A stretch of 64,000 bases of DNA. Origin: Jonesiaceae bacterium BS-20 (GTDB lineage Bacteria > Actinomycetota > Actinomycetes > Actinomycetales > Cellulomonadaceae). Positions within the stretch are counted from its first letter, which is position 1. Each line of letters opens with the position of its first letter. The DNA lies in assembly GCA_039995105.1 (NCBI GenBank), contig CP146203.1, forward strand, positions 2,170,001-2,234,000. The letters run 5' to 3'. Positions 51,529 to 61,807 of the stretch are shown here, one piece after another. Made by a program: the position numbers and the translations under genes. The notes under the pieces were generated by a model. That model ran no database searches, was not told the DNA's origin, and saw only the letters and a program-made list of their open reading frames with translations.

Positions 51529-52912
51529 CTAAGTCTCCAACCGCAAGCATGGAGTCCTGCACTTCTATTCCCACATAGCCACCGACAGACTCCAGGATGC
51601 TGATATTCACGCGCTCAAGGTCTGTTTCTTGTTCGCCCTTGATTCCTCCGCCTTGGCCACCAGTCTCAGCAAGACTGTTTCCCTCTGCCAACCGGGCAGG
51701 CACCTTCGATACGTACTGCTGCCCCGAGGTGTCTTGGCTGACTGCAGAAACCGGCACCACGAGGTCAAAGACCTGGTCCACGCCCGTTTTAATAGTGAAC
51801 TGTCCCGACTGCTCGAAAGCACCATCCGGGATTGGTTCCGTCAATAAAATTGGGATCTCAAGGGTTGGCGTTCCCCCACCGCTATAGGTGGGAGTTTCTG
51901 GAATTTCCGGTAGCACTGCATTGCTGGACCACTCAAGGTAGTTGATCTGAATCTCTTGTCCCTGTTGGACCTTGGCTATGTGCTCCGCAGGCAAGCTGGC
52001 AATGAATATATCTCCCACAAGGCTCAGTTGAACGATTGGTTCTGATTGTGGTTCGCTGCCTTCGGAGAGTTGTGTCAGTATCTTGGGAACAGACTTGATG
52101 AATCGGATCTCTCCACGAGGCGCAAAGACCGTTGGAGGCTTTGGTGGAGAAACTACTTCATCACTTTCCGATGCCCCTTGTTGCGGCTTGCCTGCCGCTG
52201 ACTTTTCATCCTGACCTTCACGGGAGCTCAGTGAGGCAACTTCAAATCTGAGTGCTTTTTCTGCGGGGTTCGAGATCTGAGCAGCTTCTGGCTTAGGGAC
52301 TGCAATTGCAAATGATGCATTCTCAACCCCAGAGTCTTCAAGGACATTGCCCTGCGACGCAACAGGGCCCAAAGCATCGGCAAGATCAGTGATGGGAGTG
52401 TAGCCTGCATCGGCATAGAGTTTCTTCAGAACCTTTGCTGTATTCGTCCCGAACTTCCCATCGGCTGCAACCTGGTACCCACAGTCACTCAATGCTTCCT
52501 GTAACTGGCGAACATCTGAACCAGAATCGCCCTCAGTCAAATCTCTATACGCCGGAATGTCCCCCTGAAGCAGGAATATTGGGCGCCCAGAAACTTCAAT
52601 CAAAACATTGCACCAGGGCACCTGCTGACCCCGGTCATGAGAGGTTTTCGTGATGACCAAGCTGCGATCTGCCGGTGCTGTGGCCGAAATGGAAACCTGC
52701 CCAGAGGTCTGGAAAACTCCGGCACCCGTAAGATCAGTTGGTAATTCTTGGCTTGTCACTTCCGCGGTCAAATGTGACGGTGGAAGGTCGTAGGTGATGC
52801 TTTCCCCAGGTGAGTGCAGGAGGAAACCACCTCCGATACCCAGACCGACCAGGGCGAGGGCGCCGAGAATTCTTAGCCCAGCGTCACCCCTACCTTTAGT
52901 TGCCACCCCCAT
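51509..52912 (-). CDS. Adaptor/membrane-fusion-like protein with a peptidoglycan-binding domain
   Basis: The 467-residue exported protein has a membrane anchor at residues about 14-32 and a PG_binding_1-type domain at about 125-170 (GDSGSDVRQLQEALSDCGY then DGKFGTNTAKVLKKLY). Its C-terminal beta-rich part (VGGYVGIEVQDSMLAVGDLVVI) resembles HlyD/MacA-type adaptors. In Gram-positive bacteria such proteins tie MacB-type transporters to the cell wall. Its ATG directly follows the stop of the lipoprotein gene. Low-complexity E/S/P-rich sequence lies around residues 225-260. Confidence 0.8.
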   Translation of the reverse strand: MGVATKGRGDAGLRILGALALVGLGIGGGFLLHSPGESITYDLPPSHLTAEVTSQELPTDLTGAGVFQTSGQVSISATAPADRSLVITKTSHDRGQQVPWCNVLIEVSGRPIFLLQGDIPAYRDLTEGDSGSDVRQLQEALSDCGYQVAADGKFGTNTAKVLKKLYADAGYTPITDLADALGPVASQGNVLEDSGVENASFAIAVPKPEAAQISNPAEKALRFEVASLSSREGQDEKSAAGKPQQGASESDEVVSPPKPPTVFAPRGEIRFIKSVPKILTQLSEGSEPQSEPIVQLSLVGDIFIASLPAEHIAKVQQGQEIQINYLEWSSNAVLPEIPETPTYSGGGTPTLEIPILLTEPIPDGAFEQSGQFTIKTGVDQVFDLVVPVSAVSQDTSGQQYVSKVPARLAEGNSLAETGGQGGGIKGEQETDLERVNISILESVGGYVGIEVQDSMLAVGDLVVIGQQ

Positions 52913-53920
52913 CTACTGCACCTTTTCAACGAGGGAAAGCGACTCCTGCTGAATCTCATTCCAGCGTGTGATAATTCCGGGGTGTTTTTCCAGTTCCTTG
53001 TGCACTAGTTCTGCTCTGACTCTTGACCAGGTCTTAATCAGACCGGTTGATTGTTGGCATTCAGCTGATGCCACTGCGACTTCTATTTCTGGCGCCGTTG
53101 GCAGATTAGAGTCAAACTCATTGTTGGCATCCCAGGGCGTGGCATATTCAAAGCCGCTGTCCTTCATACAGACACTCCACGCCGCAAACCCTTCGATCAC
53201 CTCGGGAGTACTCTGTTCATTAACTGCCAATGAGATCTCCCACGCAAGCGCGTCCAGTTGGCGTTCCTCAGCCCAGTTAGGGCGGACTGTATCGTTAGCA
53301 ACGCCTACGCAAGACTCTGGATCATATGACCCAATTTCCACCCCGTCCTGATCGAAAACTTTGACGGTGTGCATGTCACCATACAACGCGTCCGTATAGG
53401 CTACCGAGGGGCTAGGTTCAGTCAATCTTGCTTCACTCTTGATAGCATCCTCTACCCAAGATTGCGGGTGGAAACCATAAACAGCGGCAACCTGAGGATC
53501 CGTAACGGAATATACGTACTGGGCATCACTTTCACTGGAACGGCGCAACTCTCCCATTCCTTCGATATATTCAAACCCTCTTCCCTCCATGCACTGCTTA
53601 AGTGTGGAGTTGTACGCTTGGGCAATAATTCGTTCCTTTGTAGCATCCGGGTGGGTGATGGGGTCCAGCGGATTTGCATACGCTCCGAGAACCGTTGTTG
53701 AGTCCACCAGGTTGACACCACTGTCAGCAGCACCGGTTCCTTCCCTTTTCTCACCATCTTCCGGGCTCACGTTTGGTGTGGAGCAGCTCGAAGCAACGAT
53801 CAATACCGGAAGAGTCAAGAGCACCAATAGCTTTTTACACCGTAGAGAGTGACGACTTTGGCCTTTGGGCTGGTGTCTGTGTCCCGGCACTTGATGTGTT
53901 TGGGGATCAATTTTCTGCAT
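52913..53920 (-). CDS. Lipoprotein of a MacB-type ABC operon, unknown family
   Basis: The 335-residue protein starts at ATG 53920 (GAGAGG upstream) with an unusually long, basic, H/Q-rich n-region of about 28 residues. A hydrophobic core and lipobox VASSC follow, with Cys46 the likely lipidation site. The mature part has paired cysteines (KQCMEGRGFEY, CVGVAND, WSVCMKDSGFEYA, ECQQSTGL). The two segments C-M-x-x-x-GFEY suggest a duplicated module. It is the first gene of the four-gene ABC operon and may deliver substrate or sense envelope stress; both are inference. Confidence 0.75.
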   Translation of the reverse strand: MQKIDPQTHQVPGHRHQPKGQSRHSLRCKKLLVLLTLPVLIVASSCSTPNVSPEDGEKREGTGAADSGVNLVDSTTVLGAYANPLDPITHPDATKERIIAQAYNSTLKQCMEGRGFEYIEGMGELRRSSESDAQYVYSVTDPQVAAVYGFHPQSWVEDAIKSEARLTEPSPSVAYTDALYGDMHTVKVFDQDGVEIGSYDPESCVGVANDTVRPNWAEERQLDALAWEISLAVNEQSTPEVIEGFAAWSVCMKDSGFEYATPWDANNEFDSNLPTAPEIEVAVASAECQQSTGLIKTWSRVRAELVHKELEKHPGIITRWNEIQQESLSLVEKVQ

Positions 53921-53951
53921 ATTGCGCCTCTCATTCCATCTCTCGACCTTG

Positions 53952-53997
53952 TTACTCAGTAACTAACGAGATAGACTCTATACTAGTTACCGAGTAA
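53952..53997. promoter_or_regulatory. Double palindromic operator between the divergent ABC operons (PadR candidate)
   Basis: TTACTCAGTAACTA (53952-53965) and TAGTTACCGAGTAA (53984-53997) form an inverted repeat with 13 of 14 positions matching. The left arm contains the palindrome TTACT-C-AGTAA. A plus-strand -10 TATACT lies at 53979-53984 between the arms. The position suits binding by the PadR protein encoded next door, controlling both directions. Confidence 0.65.
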
Positions 53998-54026
53998 GCA
54001 AAGCCATCTGAGTGGAGTTCAACCGC

Positions 54027-54674
54027 ATGTCAATCAAACACGGCCTTTTAACTATCTTGTCTACCGGCCCATCGCACGGATACCTCATGCGCCAAGAATT
54101 TGAAGCGCGAACTGGTGGAACGTGGCCCATCAATATCAGCCAGATCTATTCCACTCTGCAACGGTTAGAACGAGATGGGCTGGTAACTACGTTGGATGAC
54201 TCAGAGCCAGTTGCATACTCAATTACCGCGGCAGGCAGAACAGCCGTGCAGAACTGGTGGTACTCCCCCACGCTTCGCTCAACTCCGGAACGCAGCGAGG
54301 TGTCTATAAAGATCGCGCTCGCGGTAACTACCCACGGTATTGATATTGAGCGGGTAATCACCGCACAGCGCATAGAAACAATGCGTGCATTACGGGACTA
54401 CACCATCCTCAAAGCAAATCTACCGAGCGATTCTGACGCGGAGACCACCGGAACTCCTCCCCCAACAAAGACTGCGACGGAGCAGGCCCACAGTAACGCC
54501 TGGGAATTGGTACTCGATTCCTACATTTTCACACTCGAGGCAGAAGCTCGATGGCTCGATCACATCGAAACCCGTGCACCTCAGCTCCAACGGCAGGTAC
54601 CTAACAAACCTACGGCTGGGGCAACGGCTAAGTCGGGCTCCGCCGCTATCGATTCCACGGGTGCAGCGAAGTGA
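54027..54674 (+). CDS. PadR-family transcriptional regulator
   Basis: The 215-residue repressor has an N-terminal PadR winged helix (GLLTILSTGPSHGYLMRQEF, then ISQIYSTLQRLERDGLV and YSITAAGR) and a helical C-terminal domain for dimer formation. The last 30 residues are a flexible A/T/S-rich tail. PadR proteins near ABC exporters usually respond to drugs or cell-envelope stress and repress the exporter. ATG 54027 has GGAG upstream; GTG 54012 is possible. It overlaps the next ATPase gene by 4 bases, so it is co-expressed with it. Confidence 0.9.
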   Translation: MSIKHGLLTILSTGPSHGYLMRQEFEARTGGTWPINISQIYSTLQRLERDGLVTTLDDSEPVAYSITAAGRTAVQNWWYSPTLRSTPERSEVSIKIALAVTTHGIDIERVITAQRIETMRALRDYTILKANLPSDSDAETTGTPPPTKTATEQAHSNAWELVLDSYIFTLEAEARWLDHIETRAPQLQRQVPNKPTAGATAKSGSAAIDSTGAAK

Positions 54675-55420
54675 ATACACCCTCCGCAGTGCTGCGTCTA
54701 CGAAATATCACACACACTTTTCCCGACGGCACCGATAGCAAAGTTGCACTCGACAGCGTCAACCTTGATGTCAGGATCGGTGAGTTGGTCGCCATCATGG
54801 GCCCTTCGGGCTCCGGGAAAACCACACTACTCAACATTGCTGCTGGAATAGTGCGCCCAGATACAGGACAGGTCATAGTGAACAACCGAACCCTTAGCAT
54901 GACCTCAACAGAGGAACGCTCTCGACTTCGCCGCGAAGAGATAGGTATTGTCTTTCAACAGAACTCTCTAGTTTCCGCCTTGAGTGTGCTTGAAAATGTT
55001 GCTCTTCCATTGGAACTCAACGGAGTAAAAGCCAAGTCCGCCCAAGCGCAGGCAGAGCAATACCTGACAACGCACGGGCTAAACTATCTCTCGCCACGTG
55101 ATCCCGCTTCCCTATCCGGCGGTGAACGCCAGCAAATTGCCGTGGTCGCAGCTCTTGCAGGACAACGAAGTCTCCTCTTGGCTGATGAACCCACGGGTGC
55201 ACTCGACTCACGTACCGCGGACCAGGTGATGCGTTTTATTCGCAACAAAGTTGAGCAAGGTGCAGCCGGACTCCTAGTTACTCACGATGCCAGGCAGGCT
55301 GCTTGGGCCGACCGCATCTTGTTCCTAAAGGATGGTGTGCTTACCGGTGAGACGGGGCCAAGCCTGACCCAATCACTCAACCCCGTACAGGTCACCAAGG
55401 ACTTTCCGGAGTTACGATGA
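54671..55420 (+). CDS. ABC transporter ATP-binding protein, LolD/FtsE type
   Basis: This 249-residue ATPase has Walker A GPSGSGKTT, Q-loop IVFQQNSLVSALSV, signature LSGGERQQ, Walker B LLLADEPTGALD and H-loop LVTHD. The GTG start overlaps the PadR stop by 4 bases, and its stop overlaps the permease start by 4 bases (ATGA). It energises the 680-residue permease encoded next. It is a second, distinct set from the minus-strand ATPase at 50836-51528. Confidence 0.93.
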   Translation: MNTPSAVLRLRNITHTFPDGTDSKVALDSVNLDVRIGELVAIMGPSGSGKTTLLNIAAGIVRPDTGQVIVNNRTLSMTSTEERSRLRREEIGIVFQQNSLVSALSVLENVALPLELNGVKAKSAQAQAEQYLTTHGLNYLSPRDPASLSGGERQQIAVVAALAGQRSLLLADEPTGALDSRTADQVMRFIRNKVEQGAAGLLVTHDARQAAWADRILFLKDGVLTGETGPSLTQSLNPVQVTKDFPELR

Positions 55421-57459
55421 ATCCTCAAGATGTCACCTCCCTAAAGAATTTACGAACACTGCCACTACCAGTCCGCTTAACACTACGAGATCTGCAGTCT
55501 CGCAAACGCCAGACGGGGGCGTTTGCAATCCTCATAGCGGTCATTTTGGGAGTACTAACACCATTAATTGTGGCCCCTCAACTCTCCGGGTTCAGTAACT
55601 ATGCCCGCCTACTACTCGCGGACGCTCCTGACTACAAGGCCAGCTCCACACCCGGATCGTTACTCATTGGTTCGGTAGTTACCAGCACGTCCACCCTCGA
55701 GGAGTTTTCCGGTAAATACCCCAGCGTCACAGCCGCCGCAGATACCCCGATCTGGATTCCTCAAGTAAGTGGATGGATTGGGAAACCAGAAAACGACTTT
55801 GGCATTGCCCTCATTGATTCCACAGACCCGGTGCTGAGCCGGGTGTTCACTGCTGACTCGGGCCGATTGCCCAGGGAAGTTGGCGAGGTCGCCCTTGATC
55901 TTTCCTGGTTCAAAACCCCTGACACGTCCGTGCAACTCCACCCCATTCCCGCAATTGGCGACGAACTAATTTTGGGAACGAACAATCATGCAGAGTCAGT
56001 TAGAGTGGTGGGATATTTTTCAAGTACACTACCCAAAAATGCGGCTATTGGTCCAGCATTAGCCGTACCCGGGTCCCTAATCCAAGACGATTCATCAGTA
56101 GCTTCGCTCTTGCTATTTAATTCCACAGATTTATCTCTCGAAGCCGCAAAACGCCTAGCCAGCCACATTGGAGACAATGAGATTGGTAAAGCTTTTGCGG
56201 TTGCTTCAGATTCAAGTACCAATGCATTTACCTATGCGCACCATGTAAGTACCACAACGTTTGATCTGCGGTTATGGCAAACCACCTCATCGATGATCAC
56301 CCTTTTCTTTGCACTACTGTTTGTTGCCGTCCTAGGAGTTCCGCTGTTCACCCTAAGTACACAGCGGCGCAGCGCAGAAGTACTTCAACTACGAAGATCA
56401 GGGGCAAGTCTAAAAACTATTTGGCTAAGTTTGCTAGCTTCCTCACTAATTATCGCGGTTACCGCCGCCGTACTTGGTCTGATCTTTGCCTTTACAGCAT
56501 TAGCTATCATATTTAGCGAGTTGCCAAACCAACTGCTGTTTACACCGGGCATAGTCCTGACGGTTGCCGGCTTAAGTTTTACAGGAGCATTCGGCTCCGC
56601 CTTCATCGCATCGGCCATTCCCACTTCCCAATTATTACGGAAAATTGAAGGCCCAACCATGAACTCAACATCGAGCAAGACTGACAACCGGTGGGCGTGG
56701 CCGACAGTAGGAACAGGCATTTCCCTGCTTGTTATTGGTGCAAGTTTTGAGGGCTTAGTGAGCGGATCCCTGACATCTGTTGTTCTCATGTGCACCGGTG
56801 CCGTACTGATCCTCGTTGGCATTTATCTCATAATTCCACGGATCATGAACCGGATGGTGTCACTTACCGGATCAAGTCCATTGCTCGTGCGCATTGCCGT
56901 GCGGGAGTTGGCCACCAAACCTATTTTCAGTACAAATGCAATTGTGCCTGTTGCGTTTATTTCTAGCGTGCTAACCACCTTTGGGATCATTACACGCCAG
57001 CATTTGCTTGAGGATAATCAGATACGTCCGGATACCTATGCCATGGTTTTTCCACTGCTGTGGATCCCCATCGGAGGCGCGCTCCTTATGGTCATGCTCG
57101 CTCTTGGTGCAAGCCTTATGGGACTCAGTGAGATCCGAGCAGCCCGCACAACGCTTACGGCCATGGGGCAGGATACTTCTGACACAAGTCTCATTGAAGG
57201 TTACCGGGCAGCATTGCTGGTAGGAGTGGGTACCTTTGTTGGCACAATCGCTGGAATGTTATTTGCAATGACAATCCTGCTCTACCGCCTCTCCGCAGAC
57301 AATCTAGAATTTCTACCTGTCCCCGGAGCACTGTGGGCTTGGGAGACCTACCTCATCGTTCTCGTCATCCCACCCATCGTTTGTTACCTAGTTGGAAGAC
57401 GCATTGGCTTACGGGCAAACACCGAACTCACTGTGCACCAACAACACCAACTTGTGTAG
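55417..57459 (+). CDS. ABC transporter permease, FtsX type with two FtsX repeats
   Basis: This 680-residue membrane protein has an N-terminal helix (about 35-53), a large external domain (about 60-285), then helix groups at about 290-400 and 430-480, and a second FtsX-like unit at the C-terminus (about 510-660). This is the layout of large peptide/antibiotic exporters. ATG overlaps the ATPase stop (ATGA). Its base composition is visibly more A/T-rich than in neighbouring housekeeping genes, suggesting acquisition. Substrate is unknown. Confidence 0.87.
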   Translation: MNPQDVTSLKNLRTLPLPVRLTLRDLQSRKRQTGAFAILIAVILGVLTPLIVAPQLSGFSNYARLLLADAPDYKASSTPGSLLIGSVVTSTSTLEEFSGKYPSVTAAADTPIWIPQVSGWIGKPENDFGIALIDSTDPVLSRVFTADSGRLPREVGEVALDLSWFKTPDTSVQLHPIPAIGDELILGTNNHAESVRVVGYFSSTLPKNAAIGPALAVPGSLIQDDSSVASLLLFNSTDLSLEAAKRLASHIGDNEIGKAFAVASDSSTNAFTYAHHVSTTTFDLRLWQTTSSMITLFFALLFVAVLGVPLFTLSTQRRSAEVLQLRRSGASLKTIWLSLLASSLIIAVTAAVLGLIFAFTALAIIFSELPNQLLFTPGIVLTVAGLSFTGAFGSAFIASAIPTSQLLRKIEGPTMNSTSSKTDNRWAWPTVGTGISLLVIGASFEGLVSGSLTSVVLMCTGAVLILVGIYLIIPRIMNRMVSLTGSSPLLVRIAVRELATKPIFSTNAIVPVAFISSVLTTFGIITRQHLLEDNQIRPDTYAMVFPLLWIPIGGALLMVMLALGASLMGLSEIRAARTTLTAMGQDTSDTSLIEGYRAALLVGVGTFVGTIAGMLFAMTILLYRLSADNLEFLPVPGALWAWETYLIVLVIPPIVCYLVGRRIGLRANTELTVHQQHQLV

Positions 57460-57555
57460 CCAATACTTCAATACTCCAAGAACCCGATTGACAGCACACC
57501 CATCAGCGATGGTCCTCCTAGGTCACTCAGCTAAGTAAGCACGATCTAGGCAAAA

Positions 57556-57595
57556 AGCCGGCCTAGGCCCTCATTACAGAGGTACTAGGCCGGCT
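57556..57595. terminator. Terminator between the ABC operon and ilvE
   Basis: A perfect 11-bp stem joins AGCCGGCCTAG (57556-57566) and 57585-57595. On the minus strand TTTTT follows; on the plus strand CCTTTAT. It serves convergent transcripts. Confidence 0.88.
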
Positions 57596-57622
57596 CCTTT
57601 ATCTAAACCGAGTACAGGTTTC

Positions 57623-58750
57623 TTACGCTAGGCGGGTCAACCATCCGTGACGGTCTGGGCGTCGACCATTTTGGATGTCGGTCAGCTCGGCCCGGATATC
57701 CATGGTGAGCTTGCCCGGTTCGCCGTTGTTGATTGTGGCGTCAAAGTCGTTGTCGGCGAGGCGACCAATTGGGGTCACTACGGCTGCCGTGCCACACGCA
57801 AAGACCTCGGCGTAGGTGCCGTCGGCTAGGTTGGCCTGCAACTCGGCAAGCGTGATGTGGCGCTCGGAAACCTTGATGCCGCGGTCAGTCAACAACTGCA
57901 GAATTGATGAGCGAGTGACACCTTCAAGGATTGAGCCGGACAGCGCTGGAGTCTCGACTGACCCGTCTGCCCGAACAAAGAACACATTCATGCCGCCGAG
58001 TTCTTCGATTGCAGGATCTGCGGCACCGTCGAGGAAGCACACCTGGTCAAAGCCCCTCTCAGCAGCCTGAACCTGGGGCAAGAGACTAGCAGCATAGTTA
58101 CCGCCGCACTTAGCCGCTCCCGTTCCACCACGAGCGGCACGGGCGAACTCCTGAGAGATCCAAATGCTGACCGGCTTTACGCCGCCTTCGAAGTATGGTC
58201 CCACCGGGGATGCAATGACGTGGTGCTGGGCCTTGCGTGATGGACGCACACCTAAGAATGCCTCGGTTGCGATCATGAATGGACGCAGGTAGAGGCTGGC
58301 CTCTTCACCCGTTGGGATCCACTCAACATCCGTGCGCACAAGGGCGGCAATTGAGCCAACAAAGTCTTCGATGCTGAGTTCTGGCAGTGCCAGACGGCGG
58401 GCGGACCGCGCATAACGCTTAGCGTTTTCTTCTGGGCGGAACGTCCACACGGAACCGTCTGCGTGACGGTAAGCCTTTAGACCTTCAAAGATTTCCTGGC
58501 CGTAGTGCAGAACAGCCGCGGATGGATCCAAACTGATGGGACCGTATGCGTGTACATTACGGTTGGTCCAACCGTCCTCGGTGGACCACTGCATGGACGC
58601 CATGTGGTCGGTGAATGCTTCACCAAACTTTGGGTTGGCTTTCAGGTCTTCACGGACTTGGACATCAGTGACATCGCTACGGCGCACAACATCAAACTTG
58701 GATGCGGCGGCGTCAACAGAAATGGTTGATGAATATAGCAAGTCACTCAT
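57623..58750 (-). CDS. ilvE: Branched-chain amino acid aminotransferase
   Basis: This fold-type IV PLP enzyme catalyses the last step of Ile, Leu and Val synthesis. The PLP lysine is in AAKCGGNYAASLLPQ; YGQEIFEGLKAYRH, LRPFMIATE and FACGTAAVVTPIG are further hallmarks. ATG 58750 gives 375 residues, the usual length, with GAAGG upstream; the frame extends to 58828 through the hairpin region. It lies downstream of leuB on the same strand with a 121-base gap that holds a hairpin. Confidence 0.95.
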   Translation of the reverse strand: MSDLLYSSTISVDAAASKFDVVRRSDVTDVQVREDLKANPKFGEAFTDHMASMQWSTEDGWTNRNVHAYGPISLDPSAAVLHYGQEIFEGLKAYRHADGSVWTFRPEENAKRYARSARRLALPELSIEDFVGSIAALVRTDVEWIPTGEEASLYLRPFMIATEAFLGVRPSRKAQHHVIASPVGPYFEGGVKPVSIWISQEFARAARGGTGAAKCGGNYAASLLPQVQAAERGFDQVCFLDGAADPAIEELGGMNVFFVRADGSVETPALSGSILEGVTRSSILQLLTDRGIKVSERHITLAELQANLADGTYAEVFACGTAAVVTPIGRLADNDFDATINNGEPGKLTMDIRAELTDIQNGRRPDRHGWLTRLA

Positions 58751-58789
58751 GAAAATATGCCCTTCGTATGGCGTTAGTCTGGCTAAGCA

Positions 58790-58823
58790 TGCGCCACCAC
58801 CCCAAAGTTGAGGCGGTGGCGCA
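58790..58823 (-). terminator. Hairpin between leuB and ilvE
   Basis: TGCGCCACC (58790-58798) pairs with GGTGGCGCA (58815-58823) around 16 bases. No U-tract is clear, so it may be a partial terminator or a processing site. Confidence 0.5.
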
Positions 58824-58871
58824 GGCAAGCTGTTGCTTTAAGTATAGGAGTTCAACTCCTATTTGATGGTG

Positions 58872-59915
58872 TTAGCCGCGAACGCGCGCTGCAAGCGCTG
58901 CGCCTACCTCAGCGGTTGAGCGCACGGTGTTACCCCGCTCAACGAGGTCCGCTGCAACCGCTGCTTCAACGGCCTTGGCTTCCTCGGTGTAACCAAGGTG
59001 ATCCAACATCATTGCAACGGAAAGAACCGTTGCGGTTGGGTCAGCCTTACCCTGTCCAGCGATGTCTGGGGCTGAGCCGTGAACTGGCTCAAACATGGAA
59101 GGCGCGGTGCGGTCCGGGTTGATGTTTGCCGATGCCGCTAGACCAATTCCACCGGTGATGGCGGCGGCCTGGTCGGTGATGATGTCACCAAAGAGGTTGT
59201 CGGTGACAATGACGTCAAAGCGCGACGGGTTCGTAGTCAAGAAGATTGCCGCGGCATCGACGTGCAGGTAGTCAGTGGTGACCTCAGGGAACTCAACGCT
59301 CACGGCCTCAACCGTGCGGCGCCACAAGTGACCCGCGTGTACCAGCACGTTGTGCTTGTGAACCAAGGTCAGGTGCTTGCGTGGGCGAGCAGCGGCGCGT
59401 GCAAAGGCATCGCGAACTACCCGCTCAACACCGAAAGCGGTGTTGACCGAGACCTCGTTGGCAACCTCGTTTGGCGTACCGGTACGGATTGACCCGCCGT
59501 TGCCAACGTAAGGACCTTCGGTGCCTTCACGGACCACGATGAAGTCGATGTCACCGGGGTTTGCCAACGGCGAAGTGACGCCCGGGTACAGCTTGCCTGG
59601 GCGCAGGTTTACGTAGTGGTCAAGGCTAAAGCGCAGCTTGAGCAGCAGACCGCGCTCAAGAACACCCGATGGAACCGTTGGGTCACCAATGGCACCCAGC
59701 AAGATTGCGTCGTGTCCACGGATGGCGCCCAGATCCTCATCAGTGAGGGTCTCGCCCGTCTCATGCCAGCGCTTCGCGCCGAGATCATAGTTAGTCGTCT
59801 TAAGCGAAACACCTGACTTAGCAAGTGCCGCTTCAAGGACCACCAGTCCCTGCTCGACTACCTCAATACCAATTCCGTCACCAGCGATTACCGCGAGATC
59901 GATGTTCTTAGTCAT
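58872..59915 (-). CDS. leuB: 3-isopropylmalate dehydrogenase
   Basis: LeuB oxidatively decarboxylates 3-isopropylmalate in leucine synthesis using NAD+. The 347-residue protein has [19 protein letters not shown] (substrate arginines), [14 protein letters not shown], the metal/NAD region [15 protein letters not shown] and [20 protein letters not shown] (split here by context). Its partners leuCD lie about 42 kb away in the window, so the leucine genes are scattered. An upstream palindrome (59956-59972) may regulate it. Confidence 0.95.
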   Translation of the reverse strand: MTKNIDLAVIAGDGIGIEVVEQGLVVLEAALAKSGVSLKTTNYDLGAKRWHETGETLTDEDLGAIRGHDAILLGAIGDPTVPSGVLERGLLLKLRFSLDHYVNLRPGKLYPGVTSPLANPGDIDFIVVREGTEGPYVGNGGSIRTGTPNEVANEVSVNTAFGVERVVRDAFARAAARPRKHLTLVHKHNVLVHAGHLWRRTVEAVSVEFPEVTTDYLHVDAAAIFLTTNPSRFDVIVTDNLFGDIITDQAAAITGGIGLAASANINPDRTAPSMFEPVHGSAPDIAGQGKADPTATVLSVAMMLDHLGYTEEAKAVEAAVAADLVERGNTVRSTAEVGAALAARVRG

Positions 59916-59955
59916 GACGTAATGGTATCCCGAGTGTCCAATGCGTGGGACCAGA

Positions 59956-59972
59956 TGACCATATATTGGTCA
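59956..59972. promoter_or_regulatory. Palindrome upstream of leuB
   Basis: TGACCA and TGGTCA are inverted around TATAT (59956-59972), 40 bases before the leuB start. The central A/T run may overlap a -10. Candidate repressor site. Confidence 0.35.
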
Positions 59973-60002
59973 CCAGATTTCGATACTCAGTCAAAACACC
60001 AC

Positions 60003-60048
60003 AACAAAAACTGGGGCCCGCTGCAACAATTGTTACAGCAGACCCCAG
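60003..60048 (-). terminator. Terminator of the ilvBNC operon
   Basis: CTGGGG (60011-60016) pairs with CCCCAG (60043-60048), with an inner GCTG/CAGC stem. On the minus strand TTTTTGTTG follows. It lies about 115 bases after the ilvC stop. Confidence 0.82.
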
Positions 60049-60163
60049 CCAAGTAATGCCTAGGTGTCAATCAGCGTGGGCAGAACCCCAATATTATTTA
60101 CTCGGGCTCACGCCTACCGTTGCTCTACGGCACCGGCTTGCTACGCTGCGCCAATACCTACGA

Positions 60164-61216
<1,053 letters not shown>

Positions 61217-61263
61217 TTATTAATACGAACGGGTGTTTGTATGTTGTTACAAGTCTAAACAAG

Positions 61264-61788
61264 TCAGTTAGACCGCGTTGAACGGTCCAGTGCGCGGTCA
61301 GTCATGGACCTAGAGCCACGACCAATCGCAACGGTTCCTGACTTCACAATCTCGCGGATACCGTAGGGCTCTAACGCAGCAAGTAGCGCGCTCAACTTCT
61401 CCGGGTTACCGATTGCTTCAATTGTTACGGTGTCCGGAACAACGTCAACCACGTGGGCACGGAAGAGATTAACTACTTCCAGTACGCCCGTGCGGTTCGC
61501 TGCATCCGCTTTCACCTTGACCAGCATGAGTTCACGCTGAACAGCTGCCGACTGATCGAGTTCGACAATTTTGATGACGTTTACCAACTTGTTGAGTTGC
61601 TTGGTCACCTGCTCCAGCGGAAGGTTGTCGACATCAACGACAATAGTCACGCGGGAAAGCTCTCCAAATTCGGTTGGTCCAACCGCAAGAGAGTGGATGT
61701 TAAAGGACCTGCGGGCAAAAAGCCCCGCAATCCGTGTCAGTACGCCCGGCTTGTTCTCAACCAGAACCGAGAGGGTGTGACGTGTCAT
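61264..61788 (-). CDS. ilvN: Acetolactate synthase small (regulatory) subunit
   Basis: This subunit activates the large subunit and confers valine feedback inhibition. The 174-residue protein begins with the ACT domain HTLSVLVENKPGVLTRIAGL and continues with RRSFNIHSLAVGPTE and a second ACT-like part (RELMLVKVKADAANRTGVLE). ATG 61788 is chosen for GGAAGGA upstream; the longer frame runs into ilvB. The gap to ilvB is 19 bases. Confidence 0.96.
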   Translation of the reverse strand: MTRHTLSVLVENKPGVLTRIAGLFARRSFNIHSLAVGPTEFGELSRVTIVVDVDNLPLEQVTKQLNKLVNVIKIVELDQSAAVQRELMLVKVKADAANRTGVLEVVNLFRAHVVDVVPDTVTIEAIGNPEKLSALLAALEPYGIREIVKSGTVAIGRGSRSMTDRALDRSTRSN

Positions 61789-61807
61789 GTTCGTGTTTCC
61801 TTCCCGG

